Source: a virus. From it: 52,466 bases of DNA. The DNA is taken from positions 1 to 52,466 of IMG/VR virus record IMGVR_UViG_3300021976_000020; one strand, written 5' to 3'. Below, one piece after another: positions 7,386 through 17,000 of the stretch; within the stretch, counting starts at the first letter, position 1; each line of letters opens with the position of its first letter. Under the pieces are notes generated by a model that saw only the letters and a list, made by a program, of their open reading frames with translations, was not told where the DNA came from and ran no database searches. The translations under genes and the position numbers were made by a program.

Positions 7386-7885
7386 TCATCGCCATCGATC
7401 CGGGGCCCCATACAGGTATCGCAGCCTACTACCCTCCCCCGAACTTCGGGTGGTACTTCGAGACGTTACTCTTCCTGGAAGGTGTCACACCTGCGAACTG
7501 TGCACATTTGTATGACCTGCTCAACTACAAAGTCCAGCGGGGCGATACGATCGTTCTGGAGAAGTTCGAGTACCAGAAGGAAAAGGCACAGACGCGTGAG
7601 TACCTGAATTACGACGCTTCTGAGTACGTAGGAGTAGTCAAAACGTGGCACGGCATATATGGTAAGGATCGAGGTGCCGGACTGGCCCTACAGTCACCTT
7701 CACAAGCCGTCGGCAAGCATACCGGTGATGATAGGACTTGCTTCTGGGACAACGAGAAGCTCAAGAAGCTCGGACTGTACAAACCTGGCAAACAGTTCAG
7801 GCACGAGATGGATGCTCTACGACACCTGCTGTATCACGTCAGCTTCACCTTGAAGGACAACGAGTTCATCAACCAGCTACGATAA
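7382..7885 (+). CDS. RuvC-like Holliday junction resolvase
   Basis: A 167-residue RNase H-fold nuclease. IIAIDPGPHTGIA places the first acidic residue at D6, IVLEKFEYQ gives E60, and the C-terminal HEMDALRHLLYH supplies the last acidic residue, as in the RuvC family that resolves recombination or replication junctions before packaging. ATG 7382 overlaps the previous stop; GTG 7376 is an alternative. It is the last gene of this plus-strand block and is followed by a terminator. Confidence 0.82.
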   Translation: MIIAIDPGPHTGIAAYYPPPNFGWYFETLLFLEGVTPANCAHLYDLLNYKVQRGDTIVLEKFEYQKEKAQTREYLNYDASEYVGVVKTWHGIYGKDRGAGLALQSPSQAVGKHTGDDRTCFWDNEKLKKLGLYKPGKQFRHEMDALRHLLYHVSFTLKDNEFINQLR

Positions 7886-7891
7886 CAGAAA

Positions 7892-7943
7892 CCTGCCCCG
7901 CTACTCGAGGGACCCAGTGTAGGCTGGGGAGTAGCGGGGCAGG
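7892..7943. terminator. Bidirectional terminator between convergent blocks
   Basis: A perfect 15-bp stem (7892-7906 with 7929-7943), GC-rich and symmetrical, with a 22-nt loop. It sits between the plus-strand replication block and the minus-strand virion operon, whose last gene ends at 7949. Confidence 0.9.
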
Positions 7944-7948
7944 AGTTT

Positions 7949-8218
7949 CTAGGCGGTCGCAGGCTTCCCTAGCAGCATGCGTGCGAAGTAGGACGTGACG
8001 GACACCAGGACAGTCTTAGCGAGCGATCCAGCTAGGACGATCCAGTACTCCCTGGTCCACTGGATGTCACTGCTGAATGCTACCGTCAGTACCACCACTA
8101 CTGCCGCTCCTACGTCCACCAGGAGTCCCCAAGCGAACGTGCGCACGGCGCGGTTGATCGCGTCCTGTTGTTTGAGGATCGGGTTCTCGGACGGGTGCGG
8201 GGTTACGAGTTTGGACAT
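7949..8218 (-). CDS. Putative holin
   Basis: An 89-residue protein with two likely membrane spans (about residues 28-48 and 57-79) and a charged N-terminus, at the end of the virion operon next to minor tail genes, where actinophage holins usually lie. The ATG at 8218 has a strong AAGGAAAGGAC ribosome-binding site. Its 5' half overlaps the 3' end of the upstream gene by about 150 bp, which is unusually long. Holin function is inferred from topology and position. Confidence 0.6.
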   Translation of the reverse strand: MSKLVTPHPSENPILKQQDAINRAVRTFAWGLLVDVGAAVVVVLTVAFSSDIQWTREYWIVLAGSLAKTVLVSVTSYFARMLLGKPATA

Positions 8219-8672
8219 CTTGTCCGTCCTTTCCTTTGCGCGTGTATTTGTTTGTGCGTTGTTCCCTTATCTTGGCTGTCGTCACCTGACCGATACGCTT
8301 GAGTATGTCATGGACCGACTCGCCTGTCGGGTAGTAGTCAGGGGAGATACCCTTCGCCTGGAGCCGTTCTGCACCACTACTACGCTCGAGGCCCTCCTGG
8401 GGAGCTACGCGCTCTTTGCACTTCCTGACGCTCTCCATCATCGAATCGGCAGCATCGTGTTCTGGATTCACATGCGGGCCGTATAGGATGATGTCTATAG
8501 CCTCATCAGGATCATCGACTCCATAGTGTGCTGCGTGATTGACGATAGCGTCGTACGGCACGACGTGGAGAAACATCTGGGGCTCGCCGCCACCCTCTGG
8601 AGTAATTTCCTTGACGATCTCAAGGTACTTACCATTCTCAGAAGGTCGCGCGTGAATGACTTCGACTGTCAT
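8067..8672 (-). CDS. Minor tail-region hypothetical protein
   Basis: A 201-residue protein whose ATG overlaps the previous stop (ATGA). The first 130 residues look like an ordinary folded acidic protein (MTVEVIHARPSENGKYLEIV at the start). The last 55, lying over the holin gene, are low-complexity, rich in R, G, S and P. The long overlap suggests either a true overlapping tail or a recent loss of an earlier stop. No family recognised. Confidence 0.6.
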   Translation of the reverse strand: MTVEVIHARPSENGKYLEIVKEITPEGGGEPQMFLHVVPYDAIVNHAAHYGVDDPDEAIDIILYGPHVNPEHDAADSMMESVRKCKERVAPQEGLERSSGAERLQAKGISPDYYPTGESVHDILKRIGQVTTAKIREQRTNKYTRKGKDGQDVQTRNPAPVREPDPQTTGRDQPRRAHVRLGTPGGRRSGSSGGTDGSIQQ

Positions 8673-9361
8673 GGTAGACGGAACCCCCAAAGGTTGACGG
8701 TCTTAGGATCTGTCCCGGCCCAGGATACAGTCCCGCCACTGTTGTCCTGGGCGGTTATGCACCAAGCGACAGGAACGCTGTTCTTTATAGTGATGATCGG
8801 AACCATCGTGCCTGACATCACAGTACTATAGCCCCAAATGAGGCCGCTCCAACCAGAGCCGACATCAATCTGATCAGTAATGAGTGCCTGATGACTGTCG
8901 AAAGCGTACCCGGGGAGCCATGTTCCTCGCACCCAGATGCTTTCTGGTTCCGACGAAGACAGCGCAATAAGGACTTCTTCGCCAACTAGTGGCTGGTAGC
9001 TTAGGTACGTGTTGCCGCTATACAACAATACCTTACCTCCGTCTTGCTGTCCGATACCCGTCTTGGAAGCAAGCTCCAACACTGAAGAGCCAGAGGTGCC
9101 AAACTCCCAAGCGGATATGGTGAGCTTGTTGGAGTCTCCGCCCATTGGCGTGAATTGGATCTCTGGGATGAAGCCTTGCTTGATGCGAAGTACTTCAACG
9201 CCACTGTCGTTCTGGATAACGATATCACCTCCTCTAACAGTCAGCTCGCCTGTGTCGATAGAGGTGTTACCGATACGCATAGCAGTTTCTAGATCGGCTA
9301 TGCGCTTCTCTAGTTTGATTACGACGTCGACCAGATCTTCCCTATCCCTCTGACGACCCAT
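8669..9361 (-). CDS. Minor tail protein
   Basis: A 230-residue protein with an N-terminal helical or coiled segment (DLVDVVIKLEKRIADLETAM) followed by beta-rich repeats such as GELTVRGGDIVIQNDSGVEV and a glycine/serine/tryptophan-rich C-terminal domain, typical of actinophage tail-tip or baseplate-like proteins. The start at 9361 is chosen because GGGAG lies 6 nt upstream; ATGs at 9367 and 9376 are possible. Its 5' end overlaps the preceding tail gene. Confidence 0.7.
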   Translation of the reverse strand: MGRQRDREDLVDVVIKLEKRIADLETAMRIGNTSIDTGELTVRGGDIVIQNDSGVEVLRIKQGFIPEIQFTPMGGDSNKLTISAWEFGTSGSSVLELASKTGIGQQDGGKVLLYSGNTYLSYQPLVGEEVLIALSSSEPESIWVRGTWLPGYAFDSHQALITDQIDVGSGWSGLIWGYSTVMSGTMVPIITIKNSVPVAWCITAQDNSGGTVSWAGTDPKTVNLWGFRLP

Positions 9362-10427
9362 CTTCATCTCCCTCAAAACTTAGGCGGGTCATTTCCACGT
9401 TCCCACTTTGCGGCGGATAATACTCTGCAGCTATTACGCGCGTGTCCTGCTGGAACTTGTTTGGGTACCTTGGATCCTTGATGATCAATCGGCACGTGTC
9501 GCCAATCGCGTTGCCGTAGAAGGCTTCCTTCACCTCTACCTTGATAACGGATCCAGGAGCTTTCTTGACGTGCGCTTCTTGCGTTGCTATGGACGTCAAG
9601 ATGTCGAGGTCCGCGATGTCCTTGTGGCTGCTAGTAACGTCGATACGTGGGTGTCCGCCACTAATCAGGTCCGCGTGTACGACAGTAACGATGGGCATTG
9701 ATTCACCCTCACCACCTCCGGCAGTGAACAAGTGTGTGCCAGAGCTTCCAATTGACGAGGTCTCCCAGTAGTTGAATATGTTTCCAGGATACTCGAAGAC
9801 CTGAATCGCAACGCTGTCGCTCTTAGAACCGATAGTTGGATATCCCCAGCGCACTTTCCGTGTGTAGACGCCTTCATTCCTGACGGTATCGACGGTCCAG
9901 TCGAACCCGTTATCACCATCAGCGAGACTATCTATAGCGGCGCCGTACGTACGTAGTTCTGTAGCAAGGATTTCGAGCGTGCGCAGCTGCGCTGTTGACG
10001 CGAACACTGGTGGCTCAATGTCGGGAGCATTAGCATCAGCTAACATGTTCAACCAGAAAGTTCGGAATATACTGATCTGGTCCACGTCTATGAATGACTG
10101 GTCTTGTTCGATGACGCGCATGTGTGGATAGGCTCGGAAGCCCTTGCCGAACAGCTGTACCGACTTTGCTTGCGCTTGGTACGTGCGACTGGTGAGTAAG
10201 AAGTCGCCAATGATTTGAGCGTCACGCTCCATGACACAGAAGCAGCGACCAGGAATGGTGGCAGAGACCAAGGAATCGTTAGTCTTGCCCGGCTGGTCCA
10301 GATGGAACGTACCACGGTACTCCGAGCCATCGAGCTTGGTGTTCACGGACACACCTTGCACTCGGATTTCCTGAATGATACGTCCCGTGAGCACGTCACC
10401 GAACATATACGTGACCTCTGCCACCAC
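9342..10427 (-). CDS. Minor tail protein (Gp37-like)
   Basis: A 361-residue beta-rich protein in the tail-tip cluster. Its N-terminal domain (FGDVLTGRIIQEI...), central region GFDWTVDTVRNEGV and C-terminal VEVKEAFYGNAIGDTCRLII, RVIAAEYYP pattern fit the siphovirus Gp37-like tail-hub proteins of actinophages. GTG start with AGGAG upstream. The exact family assignment is from memory of sequence patterns and should be treated as probable. Confidence 0.65.
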   Translation of the reverse strand: MVAEVTYMFGDVLTGRIIQEIRVQGVSVNTKLDGSEYRGTFHLDQPGKTNDSLVSATIPGRCFCVMERDAQIIGDFLLTSRTYQAQAKSVQLFGKGFRAYPHMRVIEQDQSFIDVDQISIFRTFWLNMLADANAPDIEPPVFASTAQLRTLEILATELRTYGAAIDSLADGDNGFDWTVDTVRNEGVYTRKVRWGYPTIGSKSDSVAIQVFEYPGNIFNYWETSSIGSSGTHLFTAGGGEGESMPIVTVVHADLISGGHPRIDVTSSHKDIADLDILTSIATQEAHVKKAPGSVIKVEVKEAFYGNAIGDTCRLIIKDPRYPNKFQQDTRVIAAEYYPPQSGNVEMTRLSFEGDEDGSSEG

Positions 10428-10432
10428 TTCTC

Positions 10433-11308
10433 CTAGGCTAGCAGGTCGACGATACGGGGAAGCCGATCCGGGCCGAGCAGTTCGCGAAGAACGTTCGCCA
10501 CTGCCTCATCAGGAGTGGTCTCGTCGGACAGCTTGGCCAGTAGCGCCTCGTCCACGTTTGTGACGGCCGTGAGCATCTCAGCATCTCGGCGGGCCAGCTC
10601 TGCGCGATCGGCGTCGAACTTCGTTGTGATGGCTGCCAGCTTGGCCTTGATGTCGTCGTCGACCAGATCGTTGACGCTCCTGATGAGTAGGTCTAGCTTG
10701 GCAGCGTTCTCGGCCGCATTGGTGTACAACATCCCCATGACCCAGAGTGTGGTGCTACCCTCGGGAACGTTTGCCATACCTCGTCCGTTGTACTGCCACG
10801 GGAAAGCTCTCATTTGCAACTCGGTGAATGCCATGTCGTCCTCCGTTACCCATAGGTTTGCACGCTGGTTGACACGCGATCGATACCAAGAGATATGCGA
10901 CCACTTGTCGTGTCCTGACCCTGTGTACTGCTTGAGGACCTTAACACCATTCCACCGCGCCCAGTAGTACACAGGCTTGTCAGCCCAAGGCTTGCCGATG
11001 AACTCACAGATCATCGGCAACTCGCCATTCATCAGGCGAGCCAACACGTTCCGATGAAGTGCCCTCAGTGTGGGATTGAACTCATGCGAGAAATCACCTG
11101 CGCACGCGTAGTCCCAGTCGACGTATGGTCCATCTGATCCGTTAGGATCCTGTCGCCGCGAGTAGTCAGTAGCAGGAACTTCATTCGCAGCACGATGGAA
11201 GCCAGACGGATGGTTGGTGAAGTTGTCTGCAGTGATGCCGAGGTTCTTACCGCCCAGCGCTAACCACTCCGCCATCTCCTCCTTGATCACCGGAGCTGCT
11301 ACTGCCAT
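10433..11308 (-). CDS. Lysin-like protein in the tail/lysis cluster
   Basis: A 291-residue protein. Residues about 35-170 contain DYSRRQDPNGSDGPYVDWDY, ACAGDF, LMNGELPMICEFIGKPWADK and SGHDKWSHISWYRS, a pattern I associate with an actinophage lysin-like domain; conserved H and D residues could form a metal or peptidase site. Residues about 190-291 are helical (ENAAKLDLLIRSVNDLV...). ATG 11308 follows GGAGGTG. No other endolysin is visible, so this is the best candidate, but a virion protein is also possible. Confidence 0.5.
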   Translation of the reverse strand: MAVAAPVIKEEMAEWLALGGKNLGITADNFTNHPSGFHRAANEVPATDYSRRQDPNGSDGPYVDWDYACAGDFSHEFNPTLRALHRNVLARLMNGELPMICEFIGKPWADKPVYYWARWNGVKVLKQYTGSGHDKWSHISWYRSRVNQRANLWVTEDDMAFTELQMRAFPWQYNGRGMANVPEGSTTLWVMGMLYTNAAENAAKLDLLIRSVNDLVDDDIKAKLAAITTKFDADRAELARRDAEMLTAVTNVDEALLAKLSDETTPDEAVANVLRELLGPDRLPRIVDLLA

Positions 11309-11420
11309 CGTCTTCACCTCCAAACTCTTCCTTCAGTCGTGCGCGAACATCGTCGAGTTCAGGATCAGACAAATCCTGAGTCCACTCTTCTGGCTGGCTG
11401 TTACCTGGGTCTTTATCCAC
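11247..11420 (-). CDS. Small acidic protein overlapping the lysin-like gene
   Basis: A 57-residue frame with GTG at 11420 preceded by GGGAGGT. It is acidic in its first half (ELDDVRARLKEEFGGEDD) and serine/glycine-rich in its last 20 residues, which overlap the start of the lysin-like gene by 62 bp. It contains that gene's ribosome-binding site, suggesting coupling. No family recognised. Confidence 0.5.
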   Translation of the reverse strand: MDKDPGNSQPEEWTQDLSDPELDDVRARLKEEFGGEDDGSSSSGDQGGDGGVVSAGR

Positions 11421-11434
11421 CTGCTTACCTCCCT

Positions 11435-12721
11435 CTAGAAGTAGGTCGTTACGATAACGAGACCAGGAGTACCATTCCCACCGGCACGAGAAGTAGCACC
11501 TGCGATAGCGTTACCGCCTCCCGCACCGAACCCTGTAGCTGCAGCTCCGTTCGACCCTGTAGACAGTGCTGTCTGTCCGCCAGCACCGAACTGACTAGAC
11601 GCGCCGATCTGCATGAAGGTCTGATCGAGACCAATAGTTCTACCTAGGACACCATGATCACCAGACCTGTTGAGAATGTTAGCACCCGAAGCAGCACCTC
11701 CTACGCCGGCAAGTGCTGTAGAACCTCCAGCCGCGTTAACACCTGCTGTACCACCACCGCCACCACTTGCAGTGAAGTGGCTACCAAAGGTAGTGTTACC
11801 ACCAGCTATACCTGCGCCACCAACGACACTAGTACCGCCAGTCCCAATTGTTACTGCAATCGTTGCTCCGACGGTCGAAGCGTCAATCATCGTCTCGCAG
11901 TAACCACCAGCAGCACCCGAACCACCACAAGCGACGTTTGCACCGCCCACGCTGCCGCCTCCAGCACCACCACCACCAACACCACGTGCCCAGATCGACT
12001 TCGCACCAGCCGGCTTAGTGTAGTTCCCTGTAACCTGAATGGTTTGCACGTTAACGATGGGAGTAGCGTAGCTCCTGGAAACCCATACGCCACCAAACTT
12101 CATCTGGATCTCACCGGTGTCGAAGAGGACAATCACTTGACCTTCGGCAACAGTGTTCAGTGCAGGCTTGTCTGTGGACTTGCAGGGGATGACTCCCTGG
12201 CTGATGAAGTCACGATCATCAGTAATCTCGCCAACGCTGATGCTCGTGTCGAGTGCTGCGACATTGACCAGAGCCAGCGGAATAGAGTTCACAGGCAACG
12301 CAGGAGCTGCAGGACTACCAGCAGCCGTTCCTGTAACCTTCTCGATTGTCCAAGTGTTAAGAGCGCCGCTGTAGACAGAATCTTGCACGCGAGCAATAAC
12401 TCGGTCAATACGAGGTAGTGACCCGTGGGCAGTATCCAGAGTAACCTGGAAGGTGGCATCACTAGTACAGATGTACACACCCTGAGTAGCTGCCTGAGTT
12501 CCTGGAATGTAACAAATCCCAGATGCCACGTTCAGGGTTAGGTTAGTGCTAGGCGAGACAACCATCCCACCACCAAGAGCAGGTGCTACACCGCCTCGAG
12601 CGTTCAAGCTAGCCGCAGAGCTAGCGCCTGCCAGTAGTGCGCCAACGCTCATTCGGTCGTTAGATGCTGTATGCGTAGCGCCAACGTTGGCAAGTACAAA
12701 GGGCGGTTGAATTAGTGTCAC
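11435..12721 (-). CDS. Glycine-rich tail fibre / minor tail protein
   Basis: A 428-residue protein. The first 230 residues are beta-rich, with an NLTLNVASGICYIPG motif and a DDRDF segment found in phage fibre N-terminal domains. The last 190 are strongly Gly/Ala/Ser/Thr-rich with VGGGGAGGGS-like runs, typical of phage receptor-binding or fibre tips that fold as polyglycine-rich domains. GTG 12721 follows GGAGGTG. It likely contacts the host surface. Confidence 0.75.
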   Translation of the reverse strand: MTLIQPPFVLANVGATHTASNDRMSVGALLAGASSAASLNARGGVAPALGGGMVVSPSTNLTLNVASGICYIPGTQAATQGVYICTSDATFQVTLDTAHGSLPRIDRVIARVQDSVYSGALNTWTIEKVTGTAAGSPAAPALPVNSIPLALVNVAALDTSISVGEITDDRDFISQGVIPCKSTDKPALNTVAEGQVIVLFDTGEIQMKFGGVWVSRSYATPIVNVQTIQVTGNYTKPAGAKSIWARGVGGGGAGGGSVGGANVACGGSGAAGGYCETMIDASTVGATIAVTIGTGGTSVVGGAGIAGGNTTFGSHFTASGGGGGTAGVNAAGGSTALAGVGGAASGANILNRSGDHGVLGRTIGLDQTFMQIGASSQFGAGGQTALSTGSNGAAATGFGAGGGNAIAGATSRAGGNGTPGLVIVTTYF

Positions 12722-12725
12722 GACG

Positions 12726-14042
12726 TCACCTCCAAGCAGGTCGGTATTGAACGGTAATAGCAGTAGGCTCCATCAGTGACAACGAGGCGTTGTCAATGTG
12801 GATGACATCTGTTATTGGTGGAGTTGATCCTTCCAGGACCATAACTCTTCCTTGTGCAGTCAGAGCAGGGGCAGTATATTCCTGACTCAGCAGTGTCCAC
12901 GTGTTAGCGGTTACAACCGTAGGCGTTGCTGACGTCGAGATATACGTCCCATCCGCTTCATGCCAGTTACACGCGATTGAAACGCTGCGTGTGGTAGGTG
13001 TACGCACTCGTGCCTGCAATAGGTGCTTCCTGCTAGCGATTGCCTGGACAAGCTCCGACCGAGCTTCTACAGTTGCTGTAACACCGTCAGGAGTGAGCAG
13101 TAGGCTGAAGGCCCCTTCATACACTTGCGCGCTAGACTGTGCAACAGTACCACCCACAGCTGCCCAAGGGCTAGCTCCCGACTCAAATGTTGTGATCGAG
13201 TTTTGTGCCGGCCCCGGAGTTAAGTTGCTCGACTCTGCACGGAACCTAATGTAGTTGTTTCCTGGATACAAAAAGAACCAGTCAGGCTCGCGAAGCGCTG
13301 TCCGACGGTTGGCACCGTTAACCGTAATCGAACGGGTCTTCGTGTCAATGAGCATCGTGTCACCGGCAAGTAGCTCAATGTCCAAGATCATGGTGATGCC
13401 AAGTGTATCATTGACGATCTGCATGTTCTTAGCCGGCCCAGGAATACTTATCACTAGAGGCGTAGGACGATTACCTCCAACAATGATGTTCACACCATTA
13501 GCAATGGCAGGGGCACCGTACCCGTAAGGGTAGCCTCTAGGATATCCTCGACCAGTAACAATCAGTTCACCCTGAGGAACAGGAACGGTTTGCAGCTCGG
13601 CAGAGTAGATACGCGGATCCTCTGCAGTACAGATGAACTGCACTTCTGCAGTACCTAGACGTCGTGCCTGTGTGCTAGCGTACCTACAGCCTTGTGGCTT
13701 GACGAATGCTACCCGCTCACTGACGCCAGGATGCTTAAGGTACAACGGCATGGGCAACGTACTAGGCGCCCAGTTCATCTTCAAGTCGTCTAGGAACGGT
13801 TCAAGAGGTGCACCCTCACCACTGTATACCGTACCCTCAATAATGATGGGCCGCGACTGCTCGAACTCAGCATCAACGAATCCGCCATCAGTACCTTCGT
13901 GGTCGTGCTCAGTCACCCTAGGCGGAGCGCTATCAAAGCCTTGGACATTAGTAACGTCCACGAAGGGAGGTACAAGTGAATCAGGGTTCAGGATAACGCC
14001 GTCGTCGCCTAGCATGTATGAGAACTCATCAACAAGAGCCAT
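12726..14042 (-). CDS. Distal tail (Dit-like) protein with C-terminal carbohydrate-binding-like domain
   Basis: A 438-residue protein directly after the tape measure gene, the usual Dit position. The N-terminal 140 residues fit a distal tail protein fold (VTNVQGFDSAPPRVTEHDHE...). A GRGYPRGYPYGYG linker and a middle beta domain follow. About residues 275-438 look like a jelly-roll carbohydrate-binding module (SITTFESGASPWAAVGG...HIDNASLSLME). Its start overlaps the tape measure stop by one base. Confidence 0.75.
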   Translation of the reverse strand: MALVDEFSYMLGDDGVILNPDSLVPPFVDVTNVQGFDSAPPRVTEHDHEGTDGGFVDAEFEQSRPIIIEGTVYSGEGAPLEPFLDDLKMNWAPSTLPMPLYLKHPGVSERVAFVKPQGCRYASTQARRLGTAEVQFICTAEDPRIYSAELQTVPVPQGELIVTGRGYPRGYPYGYGAPAIANGVNIIVGGNRPTPLVISIPGPAKNMQIVNDTLGITMILDIELLAGDTMLIDTKTRSITVNGANRRTALREPDWFFLYPGNNYIRFRAESSNLTPGPAQNSITTFESGASPWAAVGGTVAQSSAQVYEGAFSLLLTPDGVTATVEARSELVQAIASRKHLLQARVRTPTTRSVSIACNWHEADGTYISTSATPTVVTANTWTLLSQEYTAPALTAQGRVMVLEGSTPPITDVIHIDNASLSLMEPTAITVQYRPAWR

Positions 14043-17000
14043 TACCCGTTAAGCCTCCCTTCTAGCTCCCAGCCCAACTCCGCCGCATGCTTACGCGGAT
14101 CGATCTCTTGTGTATTGACCGTGATGTAGGTATTCTTGGTTACGTTCTGTGAAGTACTCGGCGGCATGAATGGCGGCCGTCGCGAATTGGCAAACTCCAC
14201 ACGGCCTGTGCCACCTGCTCCACTAAGCGCGAGCATTTCGGAGTGCATCCTAGTCGCCTTGCGCATCTGGTTCTTGTAGCCGATCAAGTAGCCTTGTGCA
14301 GTGTTGACACCGATGCCCTCGAAGACCTTTGACGGCGACTTGATGCCGAGCGACTTCTTGATGGCCTTAACCAAAGCGTTGGCGATCGCTTGCATCTGCT
14401 TAGTGATGGCCGCTGACTGCGACTGCAAGCCCTTGACTAGGCCCTGCGCTGCAGAGATACCAGCGTTGTACATCTGTCCAGCAACGTCGTTGCCTGTGCT
14501 AGCAGCTAGCTTGCGAATGTCGTCCTGTATGCGGTTGATCTGCTGGATGTCGGCAGAGGTAGCCTGAGCCAGAGTACCTGTAATGGCTCCTGCAGCGTCA
14601 ACGCCAGCCGACGCAAGGTCTGCGATGCTCTGCTTGCTTAGGCCCTTTGAGGCTAGTAGCGCTAGGTCGTTAGAGAACTTCGCCAGAGCTGCGTAGCGCG
14701 CCGCCAAGTTAGTCTTGAGTTCCTGAGGCGTTGTGCCTTCTAGGTTAGTCAGATCAGCTGCTTGCGATAGCTGATCACGAATCTTGGCAGCGAGTTCGGC
14801 TCGAGCCTTCCACTGGTCGTTCAAGCTTTTCTGTGCCGCCGCTAGCTTGGCGTTAACCTTCGCCCGAGCAGCTTCAAGCGCCAACAGCTTCGACGTGTCC
14901 TTCGTCAGCCTCTTCCGCCACGAAGCTGTCATCTTGCGAGAAGCATCACCAGCATCGAGCGACTTCATTACCGAGCTGGTCAGACTAACCATGGCGTTCT
15001 GAAGTGCCTTGCGGGAACCCTTAATGCCATTGATCATACCCTGAATGGTGTTCGCACCAATGTCCCGGAACCTCGTTGACGGTGAGTGGATACCCAGGAA
15101 GCCAGTAACAGCGTTCACTGCACCCCGAGCAGCGTCTCTCGCTGCATTAGCTGCAGCACCGGCCATATTCCTAATGCCTTGAATGAGCCCATCAATCAGT
15201 CGTGCACCGGCCGAGAGGAAGTTACTATGAAAGTTGAGGACAGCAGTTCTTGCACCCACTAGGGCCTTGAGTATGTTGACAACGATTCCGGTAGCCCATG
15301 CACCCATGGAGTTACGGAAGTCTTGGAAAGCCTTCCAGGCCGACTTGACCCAGCTGATGACCTCCATGATCGCCTTGCGAATGGCGATGAAGATACCGAT
15401 AGCAACTGTGACAACAGCTATGACTGCTAGTACGGCCGCGACGAAGGGTCCGACGAACGCTACAACCAACACGCCAATGACTACTGCTGCAACAATGGCG
15501 AGCCACTTAGCTACCTGACCTAGTATTGCTAGGATCGGCTTGAGCTCAGATTGGTTCTGCTTCCACCAGCTCGACAAGACTATGATCGCAGGAATGACTA
15601 CGTTAGTGATCATGTTACCCAAGACCTCAAAGGCCTTGCCTACGATGTCCTTGATGATCTGCGCAGCTTCCTTGAACTTAGGAAGTATGTTCTCCTGGAA
15701 CATCGTGAGCAGGCTTTGTAGGACTGGCAACAGGTGTGTCTGGATTGTGTTCCAGAGTTCCCTAAGCGGCGGCAACAAGTTCTCTTCGAACTTCGCCTTA
15801 ACGTCCTGGGCGAAGGCGACGATAATGCCCCAAGCCGTCTGGATGCCTGAACCGATCTGATCTATAAAGGCTCTGAAGGACTCGCTGTTCTTGTATGCGA
15901 GTACGAATCCGGCTCCAAGCGCAGCTATGGCACCTACTACAAGTAGAACAGCTGCGACGGTCAACAGCATCGTTCCGGTAATACTTGCTAGCGCCACTAT
16001 GAACACTGCGGAGACGCCCACCAAGGTCGCAAGACCACCCACAGCGATCATAATCACAGAACCCCAAAGCAGGAACTGTGCGATGGTGTTCTTAGTGCCT
16101 GCTGGGAGCTTGTTGAACCAGTCAAGCAGCTGAGTCATCTTGTCTAGGAGCTGACCGAAGGCAGGTATAAGCGCCTTGCCGATACCTTCTTGGACCAGCT
16201 TCCACTGGTTGCGAAGTGTCGTGCTCTTAGCGACTGTCGACTCTGACATCTCACCGTAAGCACGAGCGAAGGCGCCGGTATCGCCTTCCATCTCCTTCAA
16301 CATGTCCTGGAAGAGCTCGAGGCCTCCCTTTGTCAGGAGCATGTTCTGGAGGAAGCGTCGAGCCTCGATCGTCCCACCGGCACCCTTGAGAGTATCAAGG
16401 ATTGATGCAACGCGGTCGGCGGGCGGAAGCTTGTTTAGTACCTTGCGCCAATCCTCCATCACGTCGACCATCGGCCTGAACTTGCCCTTAGCGTCCACGA
16501 CTTGAACGCCGAGCTCTTTCAGGTTCTTGATCGTCTTCGGATGCGAGAAGGCGTCGAAGGCTCGAGCAACAGCTGTACCTGATCGTGCAGCTGACACGCC
16601 TAGTCGAGTCGAAGCAGCGAGCGCCGCAGCCATAGTCTCAATCGACTGCCCAGCTCGCACAGCCGATGGAGTAACCAGACCAATACGTTGCGCCCACTCT
16701 TCGTACGTACCGACACCTTCCTGGACGAGCTGGAACTGAATGTCCAGGATCTTGTTGACGTCCTTGAGAGGTATCTGGTAGGCGTTCATCAGACCAATAG
16801 TGGCCCGAGAAGCAGTCTGAATATCTACCTGACCTGCAACGGCTGCCTTAGAGAAGGCGCGCAGGAGCGCTTCGGCCTGAGGTAGATTCGCCTCCGTCGA
16901 AGAGAACACGTCGAACAGTGCTACCTGAATCTCTTCGAACGGTACAGCGATATCACGTGCTACGCGTCGACCTATTTCACCTAGCGCCTCTAGGCTGGGT

